A DNA stretch of 64,000 nt from Cyclobacteriaceae bacterium (GTDB lineage Bacteria; Bacteroidota; Bacteroidia; Cytophagales; Cyclobacteriaceae): NCBI GenBank assembly GCA_028285445.1, contig JANQPQ010000050.1:105737-169736 (forward strand). The letters are read 5' to 3'. Of this stretch, positions 33,032 through 42,690 are shown in pieces. Each line of letters begins with the position of its first letter. Position 1 is the first letter of the stretch. Below the pieces are notes generated by a model that was given only the letters and a program-made list of their open reading frames with translations, did not search any database and was not told the origin of the DNA. Both the position numbers and the translations under genes were made by a program.

Positions 33032-33907
33032 TTAGTCTAAGGCTTCAGCCCCGGCTACAATTTCGCTGAGTTCCTTAGTAATGGCGGCTTGCCTTGTTCT
33101 GTTATAAGCTAATTTCAAGTCATCAAGCAACTCACCGGCGTTTTCCGTCGCTTTGTCCATAGCAGTCATTCTGGCGCCATGCTCGGCAGCATTGGATTCC
33201 AGTAGAGCCTTATACAGTTGGATTTTCAGTGACTTTGGAATTAACTCTCCCACAATAAATTCTACGGATGGCTCATAGATGTAGTCCACTGCACTAACCT
33301 CTTCTTCATTATCAGAACCAACAATGGGTAGGAATTGCTCAACGCGCAAAATCTGCGTAGCCACATTCTTGAATTCGTTGTAGACAAGCTCAACTCTTCC
33401 ATACTCTCCTTCAGCGTAAGCCTTCATCACTGATTCAGCCACTTTTCTAACGCTATCGAAACTTAGCTCACCAAATAGAAAAGCATGATCCTCAATCAAA
33501 GAGTACTCTCTTCTCTTATAAAAGTCATGGGCCTTTTTGCCAATGGGCATTAGCTCAATGTCTCCTTTTTCTTTCTCGCTACTATACTTATCAGCTATTA
33601 ATCTATTAGCAGCTTTTATGACGTTAGCATTGAAAGCACCACAAAGCCCACGATCCGACGTAATTACAATCACCAATACTTTAGAGCCCTGTCCCTCCTG
33701 GCCATAAACGTTACCCGCACCATCATCGAGTCCTGCGGAGACATTCTGAAGAATCGTAGTCAGCTTTTGTGAGTAAGGCCTCATTTGGATAATGCGATCC
33801 TGGGCCTTACGCAATTTCGCTGCTGCAACCATCTTCATGGCTTTGGTAATCTGCTGAGTAGAGATTACCGAGTTGATCCGGGTCTTTACCTCTTTTAAGT
33901 TGGGCAT
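33032..33907 (-). CDS. atpG: ATP synthase F1 gamma subunit
   Basis: Central rotor stalk of F1 that couples c-ring rotation to the catalytic hexamer. The 291 residues have the N-terminal helix MPNLKEVKTRINSVISTQQITKAMKMVAAAKLRKAQ and the C-terminal helix AMDKATENAGELLDDLKLAYNRTRQAAITKEL, both hallmark gamma segments; ITSDRGLCGAFN is the conserved strand. It is the last gene of this operon, 14 bases after atpA, and is followed by the terminator. The catalytic beta subunit (atpD) and epsilon (atpC) that follow gamma in E. coli are not here and must be encoded elsewhere, as is usual in Bacteroidota. Confidence 0.97.
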   Translation of the reverse strand: MPNLKEVKTRINSVISTQQITKAMKMVAAAKLRKAQDRIIQMRPYSQKLTTILQNVSAGLDDGAGNVYGQEGQGSKVLVIVITSDRGLCGAFNANVIKAANRLIADKYSSEKEKGDIELMPIGKKAHDFYKRREYSLIEDHAFLFGELSFDSVRKVAESVMKAYAEGEYGRVELVYNEFKNVATQILRVEQFLPIVGSDNEEEVSAVDYIYEPSVEFIVGELIPKSLKIQLYKALLESNAAEHGARMTAMDKATENAGELLDDLKLAYNRTRQAAITKELSEIVAGAEALD

Positions 33908-33921
33908 GCTTTAGCGACTAA

Positions 33922-35502
33922 TTAGTTATTGTATTTAGCTGCTACTTCAGCTGCTGCGGTTTTAAGTTTTTCAAGTACCTCATCCTCCAACTTACCGGCC
34001 TGAAGAGAATCCAAAGCATCTCTATGCTGTGCTTCCAGTAAGTTCAAGAAGTCAGCTTCAAACTCTTTTACTTTATCAATTGGCACACTATCAATCAAGC
34101 CGTTAGTAGAGGCATAGATAATTGCCACCTGACGCTCAACCGTTTCCGGCGAGTACTGCCCCTGCTTGAGGATTTCCTGATTCTTTCTACCTCTGTCGAT
34201 AGTAAGCTGGGTTGCAGCATCCAGATCTGATCCGAACTTGGCAAAAGCTTCAAGCTCTCTGAATTGAGCCTGATCAAGCTTCAACGTACCGGCCACTTTC
34301 TTCATTGACTTAATCTGGGCTGATCCCCCTACCCTTGATACGGAGATACCGACGTTAATAGCTGGTCTGATACCAGAGTTGAAAAGATCAGTCTCCAGGA
34401 ATATCTGGCCATCGGTAATTGAAATAACATTGGTTGGAATATATGCTGAAACATCACCAGCTTGAGTTTCAATAATTGGGAGGGCTGTTAACGATCCGCC
34501 ACCTTTTACTTTACCTTCCAGCGACTTAGGCAGGTCATTCATATTCTTGGCAATCTCATCACTACCATTCACCTTTGCAGCTCTTTCAAGCAACCTTGAG
34601 TGAAGATAGAATACATCACCTGGATAAGCTTCTCGTCCCGGAGGTCTTCTCAATAGAAGAGACACTTCTCTGTATGCTACTGCTTGCTTTGAAAGATCAT
34701 CATAAACCACCAAAGCAGGTCGACCTGTATCTCTGAAGTATTCTCCAATTGAAGCTCCTGCAAATGGTGAAAAGAATTGCATTGGAGCTGGGTCGGATGC
34801 GGAAGCAGAAACTACAACTGTGTAGTCCATCGCTCCAGCCCTTTCCAAAGAGTTAACAACTGATGCTACTGTTGAAGCTTTCTGACCAACTGCCACATAA
34901 ATGCAGTAAACCGTCTCCCCCCTTTCGTAGAATTCCTTCTGGTTGATAATGGTATCAATTGCTACGGCAGTTTTACCAGTTTGTCTGTCACCAATGATAA
35001 GCTCCCTTTGTCCTCTTCCGATTGGGATCATAGAGTCGATAGCTTTGATACCGGTCTGCAAAGGCTCACTAACTGGCTCTCTAAAAATCACACCAGGAGC
35101 TTTACGCTCAAGCGGCATCTCAAAAAGCTCTCCTTCTATTGGTCCTTTACCATCTATAGGATTACCAAGCGTATCTACTACTCTACCACACATTCCATCA
35201 CCAACCTGAATCGAACCAATGTTACCGGTTCGCTTTACAGTATCTCCTTCCTTAACTTCCTTAGAGTCACCAAAGATTACCGCTCCCACGTTGTCCTCTT
35301 CAAGGTTAAGAACAAGTGCCTGGATGCCATTCTCAAATTCCAGAAGTTCACCGGATTGTGCTTGGGTTAGCCCATAAATACGAGCCACACCATCACCTAC
35401 CTGGAGTACCGTGCCAACTTCTTCAAGCTCGGCTTCGGTCTTAAAATTTGAGAGTTGTTCCCTTAATATTGCTGATACTTCGTCTGGTCTTACTTCTGCC
35501 AT
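33922..35502 (-). CDS. atpA: ATP synthase F1 alpha subunit
   Basis: Non-catalytic nucleotide-binding subunit of the F1 hexamer, 526 residues. Walker A GDRQTGKT is at 171-178; the alpha-type signature [17 protein letters not shown] follows, and [44 protein letters not shown] identifies it as alpha rather than beta. The N-terminal beta barrel (to about 100) and C-terminal helical domain are complete. Gene order is atpH, atpA, atpG, with short gaps. High conservation makes the call safe. Confidence 0.98.
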   Translation of the reverse strand: MAEVRPDEVSAILREQLSNFKTEAELEEVGTVLQVGDGVARIYGLTQAQSGELLEFENGIQALVLNLEEDNVGAVIFGDSKEVKEGDTVKRTGNIGSIQVGDGMCGRVVDTLGNPIDGKGPIEGELFEMPLERKAPGVIFREPVSEPLQTGIKAIDSMIPIGRGQRELIIGDRQTGKTAVAIDTIINQKEFYERGETVYCIYVAVGQKASTVASVVNSLERAGAMDYTVVVSASASDPAPMQFFSPFAGASIGEYFRDTGRPALVVYDDLSKQAVAYREVSLLLRRPPGREAYPGDVFYLHSRLLERAAKVNGSDEIAKNMNDLPKSLEGKVKGGGSLTALPIIETQAGDVSAYIPTNVISITDGQIFLETDLFNSGIRPAINVGISVSRVGGSAQIKSMKKVAGTLKLDQAQFRELEAFAKFGSDLDAATQLTIDRGRKNQEILKQGQYSPETVERQVAIIYASTNGLIDSVPIDKVKEFEADFLNLLEAQHRDALDSLQAGKLEDEVLEKLKTAAAEVAAKYNN

Positions 35503-35522
35503 AACTGTATTTTATTTCTTTG

Positions 35523-36080
35523 TTATATGCCCTTTACGTAAGGGTTTTTGCTGAATTCTAATTCTAGTTGATTGAATTTGGATTTAACCGAATCATCGAT
35601 TTGGTTATCACCAATTTTAAGAACAAAACCTCCGAGTATATCTTCATCTACCTCGGCATGAAGCTCTACGTCCTTTTTGGAAATTTTGGCCACAATTTTC
35701 TCAAACTCCTCCTTCATAGATTCGTCAAGTTCAATTGCTGTTGTCACAGTCGCCTGTGCAATTCCTTTCACCACGTTGTATTGGTGATGGAATGACTTGG
35801 CAATGGCCGGTAAGATTGGCTCCCTGTTCTTTCTGGTTATAATATCGAAGATTGCTATGGTAAGATCATTGAACTTACCCTGGAAGAGCCCATCCAATAT
35901 TGCCTTCTTCTTATCATGATTGATAATAGGATTGCGTAACATCAAGGTGAAGTCATAGCTGGCTTCACAGATTTGTGAGAATGCCTGCATATCAGCGTGT
36001 ACTTCTTCCAGCACACCTTTCTCATCTGCTAACTCCAGCAATGATTTTGCGTATCTCGATGCTGCCCTAAAATCTGACAT
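35523..36080 (-). CDS. atpH: ATP synthase F1 delta subunit (OSCP)
   Basis: Peripheral-stalk subunit that ties the b dimer to the top of F1. The 185 residues have ASRYAKSLLELADEKGVLEEV at the N-terminus and the C-terminal HAEVDEDILGGFVLKIGD motif characteristic of delta/OSCP. Its start shares one base with the atpF stop, so translation is coupled, and atpA follows after 20 bases. Identification is secure by both signature and position. Confidence 0.95.
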   Translation of the reverse strand: MSDFRAASRYAKSLLELADEKGVLEEVHADMQAFSQICEASYDFTLMLRNPIINHDKKKAILDGLFQGKFNDLTIAIFDIITRKNREPILPAIAKSFHHQYNVVKGIAQATVTTAIELDESMKEEFEKIVAKISKKDVELHAEVDEDILGGFVLKIGDNQIDDSVKSKFNQLELEFSKNPYVKGI

Positions 36081-36574
36081 TAGTTAATATTTATGTCTTT
36101 GACGAAATCTTCTACCAGGGCTTTTTGGGCCTTGTCATCTGCCAACTTCTGCCTGATTACTCTTTCGGCTACTTCCAACGACAACGACGCGACCTGATTC
36201 TTCACATCTGCCAGTGCTGCTTTCTTTTCATTCTCAATAGCCTGTCTGGCATCTTCTATCATCTTCTTGCTGATTTTGTCAGCATCTTCCTTGGCCTCAT
36301 CTTTTAGCTGGTTACCAGCTGCCACGGCATCTTTCAATATCTTGTCTCTTTCCGCTCTTGCCTCTTCAAGCAGCTTCTCGTTGTCGGCCTTAAGCTGGGC
36401 CATTTCCTCCTTAGCTTTCTCAGCAGTTTGAAGCGCTTCTTCAATTGAAGCTTCTCTGATCTTCAGAGTTTGGGAAATTGGTTTCCAGGCAAATTTGGTA
36501 AGTATGAATAGTACAATTGCGAATGATATAGTCATCCACAGTGCTAATCCAATATCGGGGGTTACTAAGTCCAT
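36080..36574 (-). CDS. atpF: ATP synthase Fo b subunit
   Basis: Stator stalk subunit of 164 residues: one membrane helix near the N-terminus (GLALWMTISFAIVLFILTKFAW, about 9-30) and a long charged, Glu/Lys/Ala-rich coiled coil to the end, as in bacterial b subunits. It dimerises and binds delta. It lies between atpE (gap of about 70 bases) and atpH (one-base overlap). The sequence varies in this family, so the call uses architecture and position together. Confidence 0.95.
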   Translation of the reverse strand: MDLVTPDIGLALWMTISFAIVLFILTKFAWKPISQTLKIREASIEEALQTAEKAKEEMAQLKADNEKLLEEARAERDKILKDAVAAGNQLKDEAKEDADKISKKMIEDARQAIENEKKAALADVKNQVASLSLEVAERVIRQKLADDKAQKALVEDFVKDININ

Positions 36575-36643
36575 CTTTTAAAAGTTAAAGTTGAGCATGC
36601 ATCCCTACCTATTGTAAGCAGATGCATGCTCGGGTGTTTGTGA

Positions 36644-36907
<264 letters not shown>

Positions 36908-36932
36908 CTATCTATTTAAGATTTAGTAAAGA

Positions 36933-37997
36933 CTAATGATGATCGTCTGCTTTTGCCATTCCAAAGTAAATAGCTGATAACAGCGTAAATACATACGCCT
37001 GGATAAAGGCTACCAGCAATTCAAGGAATGTCATGAAGACGTTAAAAAATATTGAAAAAGGCGCCACAGCTAAACCAGCTGCAGTGCTCATTTGTCCAAA
37101 TATGAATATGATACCCATAAACACCAGCGCGATAATATGACCAGCAGTGATGTTTGCGAAAAGTCGTACCATCAATACGAATGGCCTGGTAAATACACTA
37201 AGGAATTCTACCAAAGGCATAATGGGAATCGGGAACTTCAACCACCAGGGCACACCGGGTGTGTTAAAAATATGAACCCAGTATCCTTTGTTAGTGCTTG
37301 CTGTTGTAATCACAAAAACAAACAACGCCAGCACCATGGTTACTGAGATGTTTCCTGTGAGGTTTGCTCCTCCTGGAAAGAGGGGCACCAAGCCAAGCAG
37401 GTTGTTAAACCAGATGAAGAAGAAAACCGTCAACAGGAATGGCAGGAATTTTTCGTACCTGTCTTTTCCTATTGAAGGAATCGCAATCTCATCTCTAACG
37501 AAAAGTATAATCGGCTCCAGCAAGGATTGTATTCCCTTTGGAGCTTTGTTTGGGTTTTTCTTATAAGTATTGGCAATTGAGATAAACATCCAGCAGAGGA
37601 ATGCCATACTCAGTATCATGGTGGTTACATTCTTAGTGATAGAGAAATCGTAGAATGTATGCCCATCTTCAGCCACAATATGCCCATTGTCATAGCGATA
37701 CCCAGCATACGCTGTTTCTCCATGATGAAACTTGCTAGACATAAAGAAGTTTAGACCTCTATCGGGTGCATACAAAATAACTGGTAGTGGCACTGTAAGG
37801 TGGAAATCTCCTACTGATAGAATATGCCATTCATGTGAGTCCAGGATGTGATGCATGATCATCTCTCCGGGGTTGAATGTCTCACCAGAATCACTTTTTT
37901 CTTCAGACGCAAAAGAGGGGAATTGGACCAGGAAAAAGGCGACAAAAACGAAGATTATGGCTTTTACTTCAGTCGCGAATCGGTGTGTTTTGGTCAT
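36933..37997 (-). CDS. atpB: ATP synthase Fo a subunit
   Basis: Membrane half-channel subunit that passes protons to the c ring. It has 354 residues, against about 270 in E. coli. The extra part is N-terminal: a signal-like hydrophobic segment (about 12-30, ending SFASEE), then a periplasmic region with several His (HHILDSHEWHIL). The conserved core has the essential arginine R278 in RPFVLMVRLFANITAGH, and GLVPLFPGG before it. The C-terminus has FIQAYVFTLLSAIYFGMA, a core signature. It follows the AtpI-like gene by an 84-base gap containing a promoter motif, so atpBEFHAG can be transcribed on its own. Confidence 0.96.
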   Translation of the reverse strand: MTKTHRFATEVKAIIFVFVAFFLVQFPSFASEEKSDSGETFNPGEMIMHHILDSHEWHILSVGDFHLTVPLPVILYAPDRGLNFFMSSKFHHGETAYAGYRYDNGHIVAEDGHTFYDFSITKNVTTMILSMAFLCWMFISIANTYKKNPNKAPKGIQSLLEPIILFVRDEIAIPSIGKDRYEKFLPFLLTVFFFIWFNNLLGLVPLFPGGANLTGNISVTMVLALFVFVITTASTNKGYWVHIFNTPGVPWWLKFPIPIMPLVEFLSVFTRPFVLMVRLFANITAGHIIALVFMGIIFIFGQMSTAAGLAVAPFSIFFNVFMTFLELLVAFIQAYVFTLLSAIYFGMAKADDHH

Positions 37998-38038
37998 TGA
38001 TTTTTAGTATGAAAATTTCCAGGCCTCAAAATCGACTG

Positions 38039-38046
38039 CAAATTTA
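38039..38046 (-). promoter_or_regulatory. Candidate -7 promoter element of atpBEFHAG
   Basis: Minus-strand TAAATTTG (TAnnTTTG match) 42 bases before the atpB start, giving a leader of about 35 bases. No clear -33 TTG. It lies after the AtpI-like gene, so two promoters may serve the atp region. Confidence 0.45.
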
Positions 38047-38081
38047 GGCAATAAGTGAGAAAGTAAAAACAGTTGGGTTTT

Positions 38082-38495
38082 TTATTTGGGAGTGGATTTC
38101 TGAGATCTCAGATGACCCATAATCGATGCCATCTCGAAGGCTGTATAAAACACGTATAGGACCAGAAACAAAACTGCTAAACCCTTTGCCTGATCGCGGA
38201 ATAGAGCAATAAGAATGGCAATGAAGGCCACGTAAACCAGCAGCTTGAAAACTATAGAAAGCATAAAGACACGGATAAAGACCACATCGCGCTTATTGTT
38301 CGCCTTCAATAGAGAATAATGAACCACCGCCGTCAGTGCGAAGAAGAAAATATAGACCGTGGGAGTTTGCGATGGAATAGCGACTTCCGGAAATAATAAT
38401 TTAATTGAAAAATTGATTACACCAAGTAAAATAGTGAGTAGTGCTAACTTCAATATAAAAGCACTGAAGGCCTTCCTGATATTTACCTCAGCCAT
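38082..38495 (-). CDS. Small four-helix membrane protein, AtpI-like position
   Basis: A 137-residue protein with about four membrane segments (about 12-32, 43-62, 72-98, 104-126) and little else. It sits between the atpZ-like gene and atpB, the place where atpI is found in many bacteria; AtpI helps assemble the c ring and may move Mg2+. The sequence is too divergent to call AtpI by eye, so position is the main evidence. Its start overlaps the atpZ-like stop by one base. Confidence 0.65.
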   Translation of the reverse strand: MAEVNIRKAFSAFILKLALLTILLGVINFSIKLLFPEVAIPSQTPTVYIFFFALTAVVHYSLLKANNKRDVVFIRVFMLSIVFKLLVYVAFIAILIALFRDQAKGLAVLFLVLYVFYTAFEMASIMGHLRSQKSTPK

Positions 38496-38749
38496 TAGCT
38501 ATTATTGGACGTAATTCTGATGAGCCAATAAATAATGCCTACTAAGGCAATTATTAGCAATGAAATTGTGAAAACTGGAAACTTAAGCTCAAGACTGCGA
38601 TCCAAATAGACCCCGCCAATAGTGCAAATACCCAGAATGGCGGCCATTTGGAAAGCTAATCCGGAAAATCGAACGTAAGAGCTAAACTGCTCTGACTTGC
38701 TCGCTTTCCTTTTTGAGGGCTTGTCCGACGCTGTGCCCATTTTCGCCAA
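38495..38749 (-). CDS. AtpZ/AtpI-like small membrane protein
   Basis: An 84-residue protein: a basic N-terminus, then YVRFSGLAFQMAAILGICTIGGVYLD and a second hydrophobic segment FTISLLIIALVGIIYWLIRI, the two-helix hairpin of the AtpZ/AtpQ family found next to F-ATPase genes and thought to help with ion supply or assembly. Its start lies 68 bases inside the end of the bactofilin gene in another frame; a later start would remove the basic segment, so the overlap is probably real. It overlaps the next membrane protein gene by one base. Confidence 0.75.
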   Translation of the reverse strand: MAKMGTASDKPSKRKASKSEQFSSYVRFSGLAFQMAAILGICTIGGVYLDRSLELKFPVFTISLLIIALVGIIYWLIRITSNNS

Positions 38750-39122
38750 TTCGAATTTCTTTCATAGAAACGCCCATCTTACAACCTCCATTGAAGGTTG
38801 CTCCTGATTCTACAATCAGCTTGTTTGTGATGATGTCGCCATGAATAACTGCCGTTGGCTTAAGCAACAACTGATCAGATACTTCAACTTTTCCCTTTAC
38901 TTCTCCGGCTACTTCGGCGTTTTGAGCAAGTATGTTCCCTTCCACTCGAGAAGATTGCCCCAAAGCTACTTTCGACTTTGTCTTAACATCACCGACAACT
39001 TTGCCCTCTACACGGATGTTTCCGTAAGTCTCAATGCTACCTTCGAGAATTGTTCCCTTCCCGATAATGTTACTGGAATTACTTATTTCGTCTGCCACTT
39101 TTTTCTCTTCTTTGTTGAACAT
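38682..39122 (-). CDS. Bactofilin (polymer-forming cytoskeletal protein)
   Basis: Bactofilins are beta-helical, self-assembling cytoskeletal proteins that recruit cell-wall enzymes. This 146-residue example has the central right-handed beta-helix region (about 20-115) with hexapeptide-like turns such as GTILEGSIETYGNIRVEGKVVGDVKTKSKV and GDIITNKLIVESGATFNG, and short disordered termini. It sits directly after an M23 peptidase gene (ten bases), a bactofilin/LytM pairing known from other phyla where the two act in cell shape. It also runs 68 bases into the atpZ-like gene. Confidence 0.92.
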   Translation of the reverse strand: MFNKEEKKVADEISNSSNIIGKGTILEGSIETYGNIRVEGKVVGDVKTKSKVALGQSSRVEGNILAQNAEVAGEVKGKVEVSDQLLLKPTAVIHGDIITNKLIVESGATFNGGCKMGVSMKEIRIGENGHSVGQALKKESEQVRAV

Positions 39123-39132
39123 ATCTTAAATA

Positions 39133-39993
39133 TTAAAATGAGACAAACTCTTCAGGGTTGACAGGATTCCCATTATACCATAGCTCAAAATGCAAATGAG
39201 CCCCATCTGTAAGCTCTCCTGTATTCCCTGTAATAGATATAATCTCCCCGGCGCTGACAAAATTACCAACTTTTTTTAACAAATCATCATTGTGCTTGTA
39301 AAGTGAAATGAGGTCTCCACGGTGCTGAATAGCAATTACGTAGCCTGAATCCTGTGTCCAGGACGACAGGATAACGGTGCCATCGGCGATACTCCTCACC
39401 GGCTCATTGTTCTTAGAAACTATATCTACCCCAAAATGCTCTTTACGAGCATCGTATTTGGAGGAAATTATTCCATCAATTGGCGAAAATAGAAATTCCT
39501 GCAGCCTTCCAGGATTCTCCCTGTTTATGGCGAGCAAGCCAACATCAGACGACTCGAATTGTTCCCTGAATTGTGAATCAATTTCGGCGAAGTTTTCAAG
39601 TGACACTTCCGCCTTTAGTTCGCGAATCCCGGCATCATCCTCCTCATCATTCTCTTCACCACCGATATTTCCACTTACAACATTCTGAAAATTATCAATG
39701 AACTGTTGCTTCTTATACACTTCTACCTCTAGTGAGTCAAGTTGTAGTGAAAGCTCAATTAGTTTTCTATTTGCTTCCATTTGTGCATGACGGGGATCAA
39801 ACCACTGTGCAAGGAGCGTCTCCACCAGAAAAAAGCTCATTATCATCACTATTACAAAAACAGTAAAGGTGATGACAAATAGTTTTGCATAGGTAAAGCT
39901 AACCGTGCTTTTCTCAGCAAAATTCTCTTCATTGCGAATAATGAGCAGATAGCGGTTAAATAACCAGTTAGAAAACGTCTTCCGAGTACGCAA
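39133..39993 (-). CDS. Membrane-anchored M23 (LytM) peptidoglycan endopeptidase
   Basis: A 286-residue bitopic protein: a membrane helix at about 36-58, a coiled coil (about 70-150) in the periplasm, and an M23 domain from about 168. The zinc ligands are all present: H186 and D190 in HFGVD, and H268 in HLHFE, with catalytic H266 and H234, so it is likely an active endopeptidase that cuts peptide cross-links. The bactofilin downstream would place it. It resembles the bactofilin-linked LmdC type of Myxococcus. It is divergent from the PorW gene with a promoter motif in the gap. Confidence 0.9.
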   Translation of the reverse strand: MRTRKTFSNWLFNRYLLIIRNEENFAEKSTVSFTYAKLFVITFTVFVIVMIMSFFLVETLLAQWFDPRHAQMEANRKLIELSLQLDSLEVEVYKKQQFIDNFQNVVSGNIGGEENDEEDDAGIRELKAEVSLENFAEIDSQFREQFESSDVGLLAINRENPGRLQEFLFSPIDGIISSKYDARKEHFGVDIVSKNNEPVRSIADGTVILSSWTQDSGYVIAIQHRGDLISLYKHNDDLLKKVGNFVSAGEIISITGNTGELTDGAHLHFELWYNGNPVNPEEFVSF

Positions 39994-40009
39994 CTTTAAT
40001 TATTTTAAA

Positions 40010-40017
40010 CAAAAATA
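40010..40017 (-). promoter_or_regulatory. Candidate -7 promoter element of M23-bactofilin
   Basis: Minus-strand TATTTTTG (TAnnTTTG match) 17 bases ahead of the M23 start. A possible -33 TTTG lies at 40032-40035 but with only a 14-base spacer. Confidence 0.38.
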
Positions 40018-40065
40018 GAATATAAAGGGGTCAAAAGGGTAAATAAGAACTTGCTTTTTTCGTTA

Positions 40066-42690
40066 ATGAAGAAGGTTAGTAAATTTGTGGGACTAGTGTT
40101 TTCGATGGGAAAAAGAGTTAATTACGGGATTTTTTTGTTGGCCTTGGTGCCTCTAATTTTCGGCGGCTGCTCGGCTGAAAAGACCAACCTTATTAGTGTT
40201 ACCTACCACAACACTACTGCGCGCTATAATGCCTATTTCTATGCCAAGGAGAGAATCAAAGAGATTGAGACCGGGATTGCCAATCAACACCAAAACGACT
40301 TCGACCATATCCTGAAGATCTTTCCACCACTGGACACTACACATGCAACAACTTACCAAATTCAAATCGAGGATGTTGTAAAGAAAGCTTCATTAGCTAT
40401 CCAAAATCATAAAAACAGCAAATGGGTTGATGACAGCTACAACCTTCTAGGCATGGCCAGATTGTACAGTCATGAGCATGAAACTGCAATTGTAACTTTC
40501 AAGCACGTCAATACTACCAGTAACGATCGCGATGCCCGCCACAGAGCCCTGGTAAACCTGATGAGAACTTTCATTGAGTATGGTGAAATGAATAACGCTA
40601 TTGCGGTTTCAGATTTCCTCAAGAAAGAAAAGCTTAACAAGAGAAACCTCAAACAGCTATACCTGGTTAGAGCTTACTACTACCAAAAACAGGCTGATTA
40701 CGACAACCTTGTCCAAAACCTGGTTTTGGCTTCGCCTCTACTAACAAAGAAAGATGGTAAGGCGAAGATAAATTTTATCATCGGCCAGGTTTACCAACAA
40801 TTGGGTTTTGACGCTGAAGCCTATCGAAATTATAAACGATGTTTGGCGAGTAACCCCCCGTACGAACTCTCGTTTTACGCAAAGCTTAACATGGCACAAG
40901 TAACTGAGCTTTCTCGGAGCTCTGACGTTAAGCGAGTTAGGAAGTATTTTAGAAAACTGCTTGCTGATGCCAAGAATAGGGAGTTCCGAGATAAAATATA
41001 TTACGAAATGGCCCAGTTTGAAATGAAGCAGAACGACATAGATGGGGCAATTCCTTTCTATAATGAGTCAATTCGGGCCAGCATTGGCAACAATAGACAA
41101 AAAGGCTTATCCTATCTAAGGCTTGGTGAAATCTATTATGATACTCTTAGAAACTATGAGCTTGCTCAGAAATATTACGATAGCACAATTCTGGTTATGC
41201 CTACCACTTATGAAGACTATGAAGCTGTAAAATCACGGCAAGAGGTGTTGGCAGAATTTGTTAAGCAACTTAATGTGATAGCCCTTAACGATAGTCTGAT
41301 AAATCTGGCTTCCATGGACTCTACCCGTCTAGTTGCCTATTTAACCGAGCAAGTAGAAGATCGAAAGGCGGCTGAAGAGGAAAAAAAGAAGAATCAACAG
41401 AGGCAGCAACGAAGAAGATCTCCAAGCGCTTTTGACTCTGGTTTTGGAGACAATACCGGCATATTAACTTCATCATTAAATTGGTACTTTAGCAATCCCT
41501 CAGCTATAAGTCTTGGCCAGAGTGAATTCAGAAAAAAATGGGGAAATCGTTCCTTGGAAGATGATTGGAGAAGAGCTAATAAAGAAAGTAACATTAGCCT
41601 GAGCAATAACACAAATAACACCACCACAGCAAGCAATACAGAATCTACAGATAGTAATGAAGCTGGTGACAACGCGAACGCCATCCAAACAGAAGTAAAG
41701 CAAATGTTGGCGAAAATTCCGTTCAGCAATGAGGCAAAGGAAAAAGCACTTGTTGAGATTACTGACGCCTACTATTCACTGGGAAATATCTACCATTTCA
41801 ACCTTTTTGAAGACCACAACTCTATTAATTCATTCGAAACCCTCCTGGATCGTTTTCCAAGTTCTGAATATGAACCTGAAGTACTGTACCTACTTCATCT
41901 TATGTACAAGGAAATGGAGCATATTAAGCAAGAGACCTACAAGAAAAGGTTAATTGCTGATCATCCGAAAACTACGTACGCCAAACTACTCATCAATCCA
42001 AATTACACCGAAGAGAGTAGCAAGGAACTTGACCAGCTCAAGAAGGTATATAAATCTGCTTACGCTCTGTATGAGCAAGAATCTTTTCCTGAAGCCAGGG
42101 CCTTGATTCGACAGGCATTAATCACCTATAACGATACAGAGTTCTTCGCAAATCTGAGATTATTAGATATTCTGATAGTTGGTAAATCTGAAAGTAAGGA
42201 GAGGTACATTTCGGAGTTAGACAAGTTTATTACTGAGTACCCAGATCACGGTACAACTGCCTTTGCAAAGAACTTACTGGCCACCGCTAAAGACTTCGAA
42301 GACAACCTGTTTAAGTCCGAAGCCACAGATTTTGCTCTGGGCTTTGAGCAGCTTCACTATTTCCTGTTAGTTTATGACTCCAATTCTGGAATAGCTACTA
42401 CTGTTTCAGATGACATTAAGAGATTCAACGAACTGCACTTTAAGGAGTCGGCAATAGATGTTGATAACATTGTTTTTGATAGTGGAAAATCGATGGTCTT
42501 AGTTAGCTCATTTGAAAACAGGTCTACAGCTCTGGAATATTTTGATTACTTTAAAGCTGAGAGTAGCTTGCTGGGTGTAGATTCTTCAAATAGTCTTCAA
42601 AATTTTGTTATAACCAAAGACAACTTCGATATCTTGTATCAAACAAAAGATTTAGAGTCTTATCGTTCCTTCTTTGATCGCAACTATTAA
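40066..42690 (+). CDS. porW: PorW/SprE-like TPR lipoprotein of the type IX secretion system
   Basis: An 874-residue lipoprotein. The ATG at 40066 gives MKKVSKFVGL before a lipoprotein signal whose lipobox is LIFGGC; the start at 40105 (MGKRVNYG) is also possible. The mature N-terminus SAEKTNLISVTYHNTTARYNAYFYAKERIKE is characteristic of PorW/SprE. TPR helices fill about 100-430, then a low-complexity Gln/Arg stretch and an Asn/Thr/Ser-rich linker (about 440-545), and more helical repeats to the end. PorW/SprE is needed for type IX secretion and gliding and is thought to link the PorK/N ring to the translocon. Its stop is immediately followed by the PBP1A start (TAAATG). Confidence 0.9.
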   Translation: MKKVSKFVGLVFSMGKRVNYGIFLLALVPLIFGGCSAEKTNLISVTYHNTTARYNAYFYAKERIKEIETGIANQHQNDFDHILKIFPPLDTTHATTYQIQIEDVVKKASLAIQNHKNSKWVDDSYNLLGMARLYSHEHETAIVTFKHVNTTSNDRDARHRALVNLMRTFIEYGEMNNAIAVSDFLKKEKLNKRNLKQLYLVRAYYYQKQADYDNLVQNLVLASPLLTKKDGKAKINFIIGQVYQQLGFDAEAYRNYKRCLASNPPYELSFYAKLNMAQVTELSRSSDVKRVRKYFRKLLADAKNREFRDKIYYEMAQFEMKQNDIDGAIPFYNESIRASIGNNRQKGLSYLRLGEIYYDTLRNYELAQKYYDSTILVMPTTYEDYEAVKSRQEVLAEFVKQLNVIALNDSLINLASMDSTRLVAYLTEQVEDRKAAEEEKKKNQQRQQRRRSPSAFDSGFGDNTGILTSSLNWYFSNPSAISLGQSEFRKKWGNRSLEDDWRRANKESNISLSNNTNNTTTASNTESTDSNEAGDNANAIQTEVKQMLAKIPFSNEAKEKALVEITDAYYSLGNIYHFNLFEDHNSINSFETLLDRFPSSEYEPEVLYLLHLMYKEMEHIKQETYKKRLIADHPKTTYAKLLINPNYTEESSKELDQLKKVYKSAYALYEQESFPEARALIRQALITYNDTEFFANLRLLDILIVGKSESKERYISELDKFITEYPDHGTTAFAKNLLATAKDFEDNLFKSEATDFALGFEQLHYFLLVYDSNSGIATTVSDDIKRFNELHFKESAIDVDNIVFDSGKSMVLVSSFENRSTALEYFDYFKAESSLLGVDSSNSLQNFVITKDNFDILYQTKDLESYRSFFDRNY

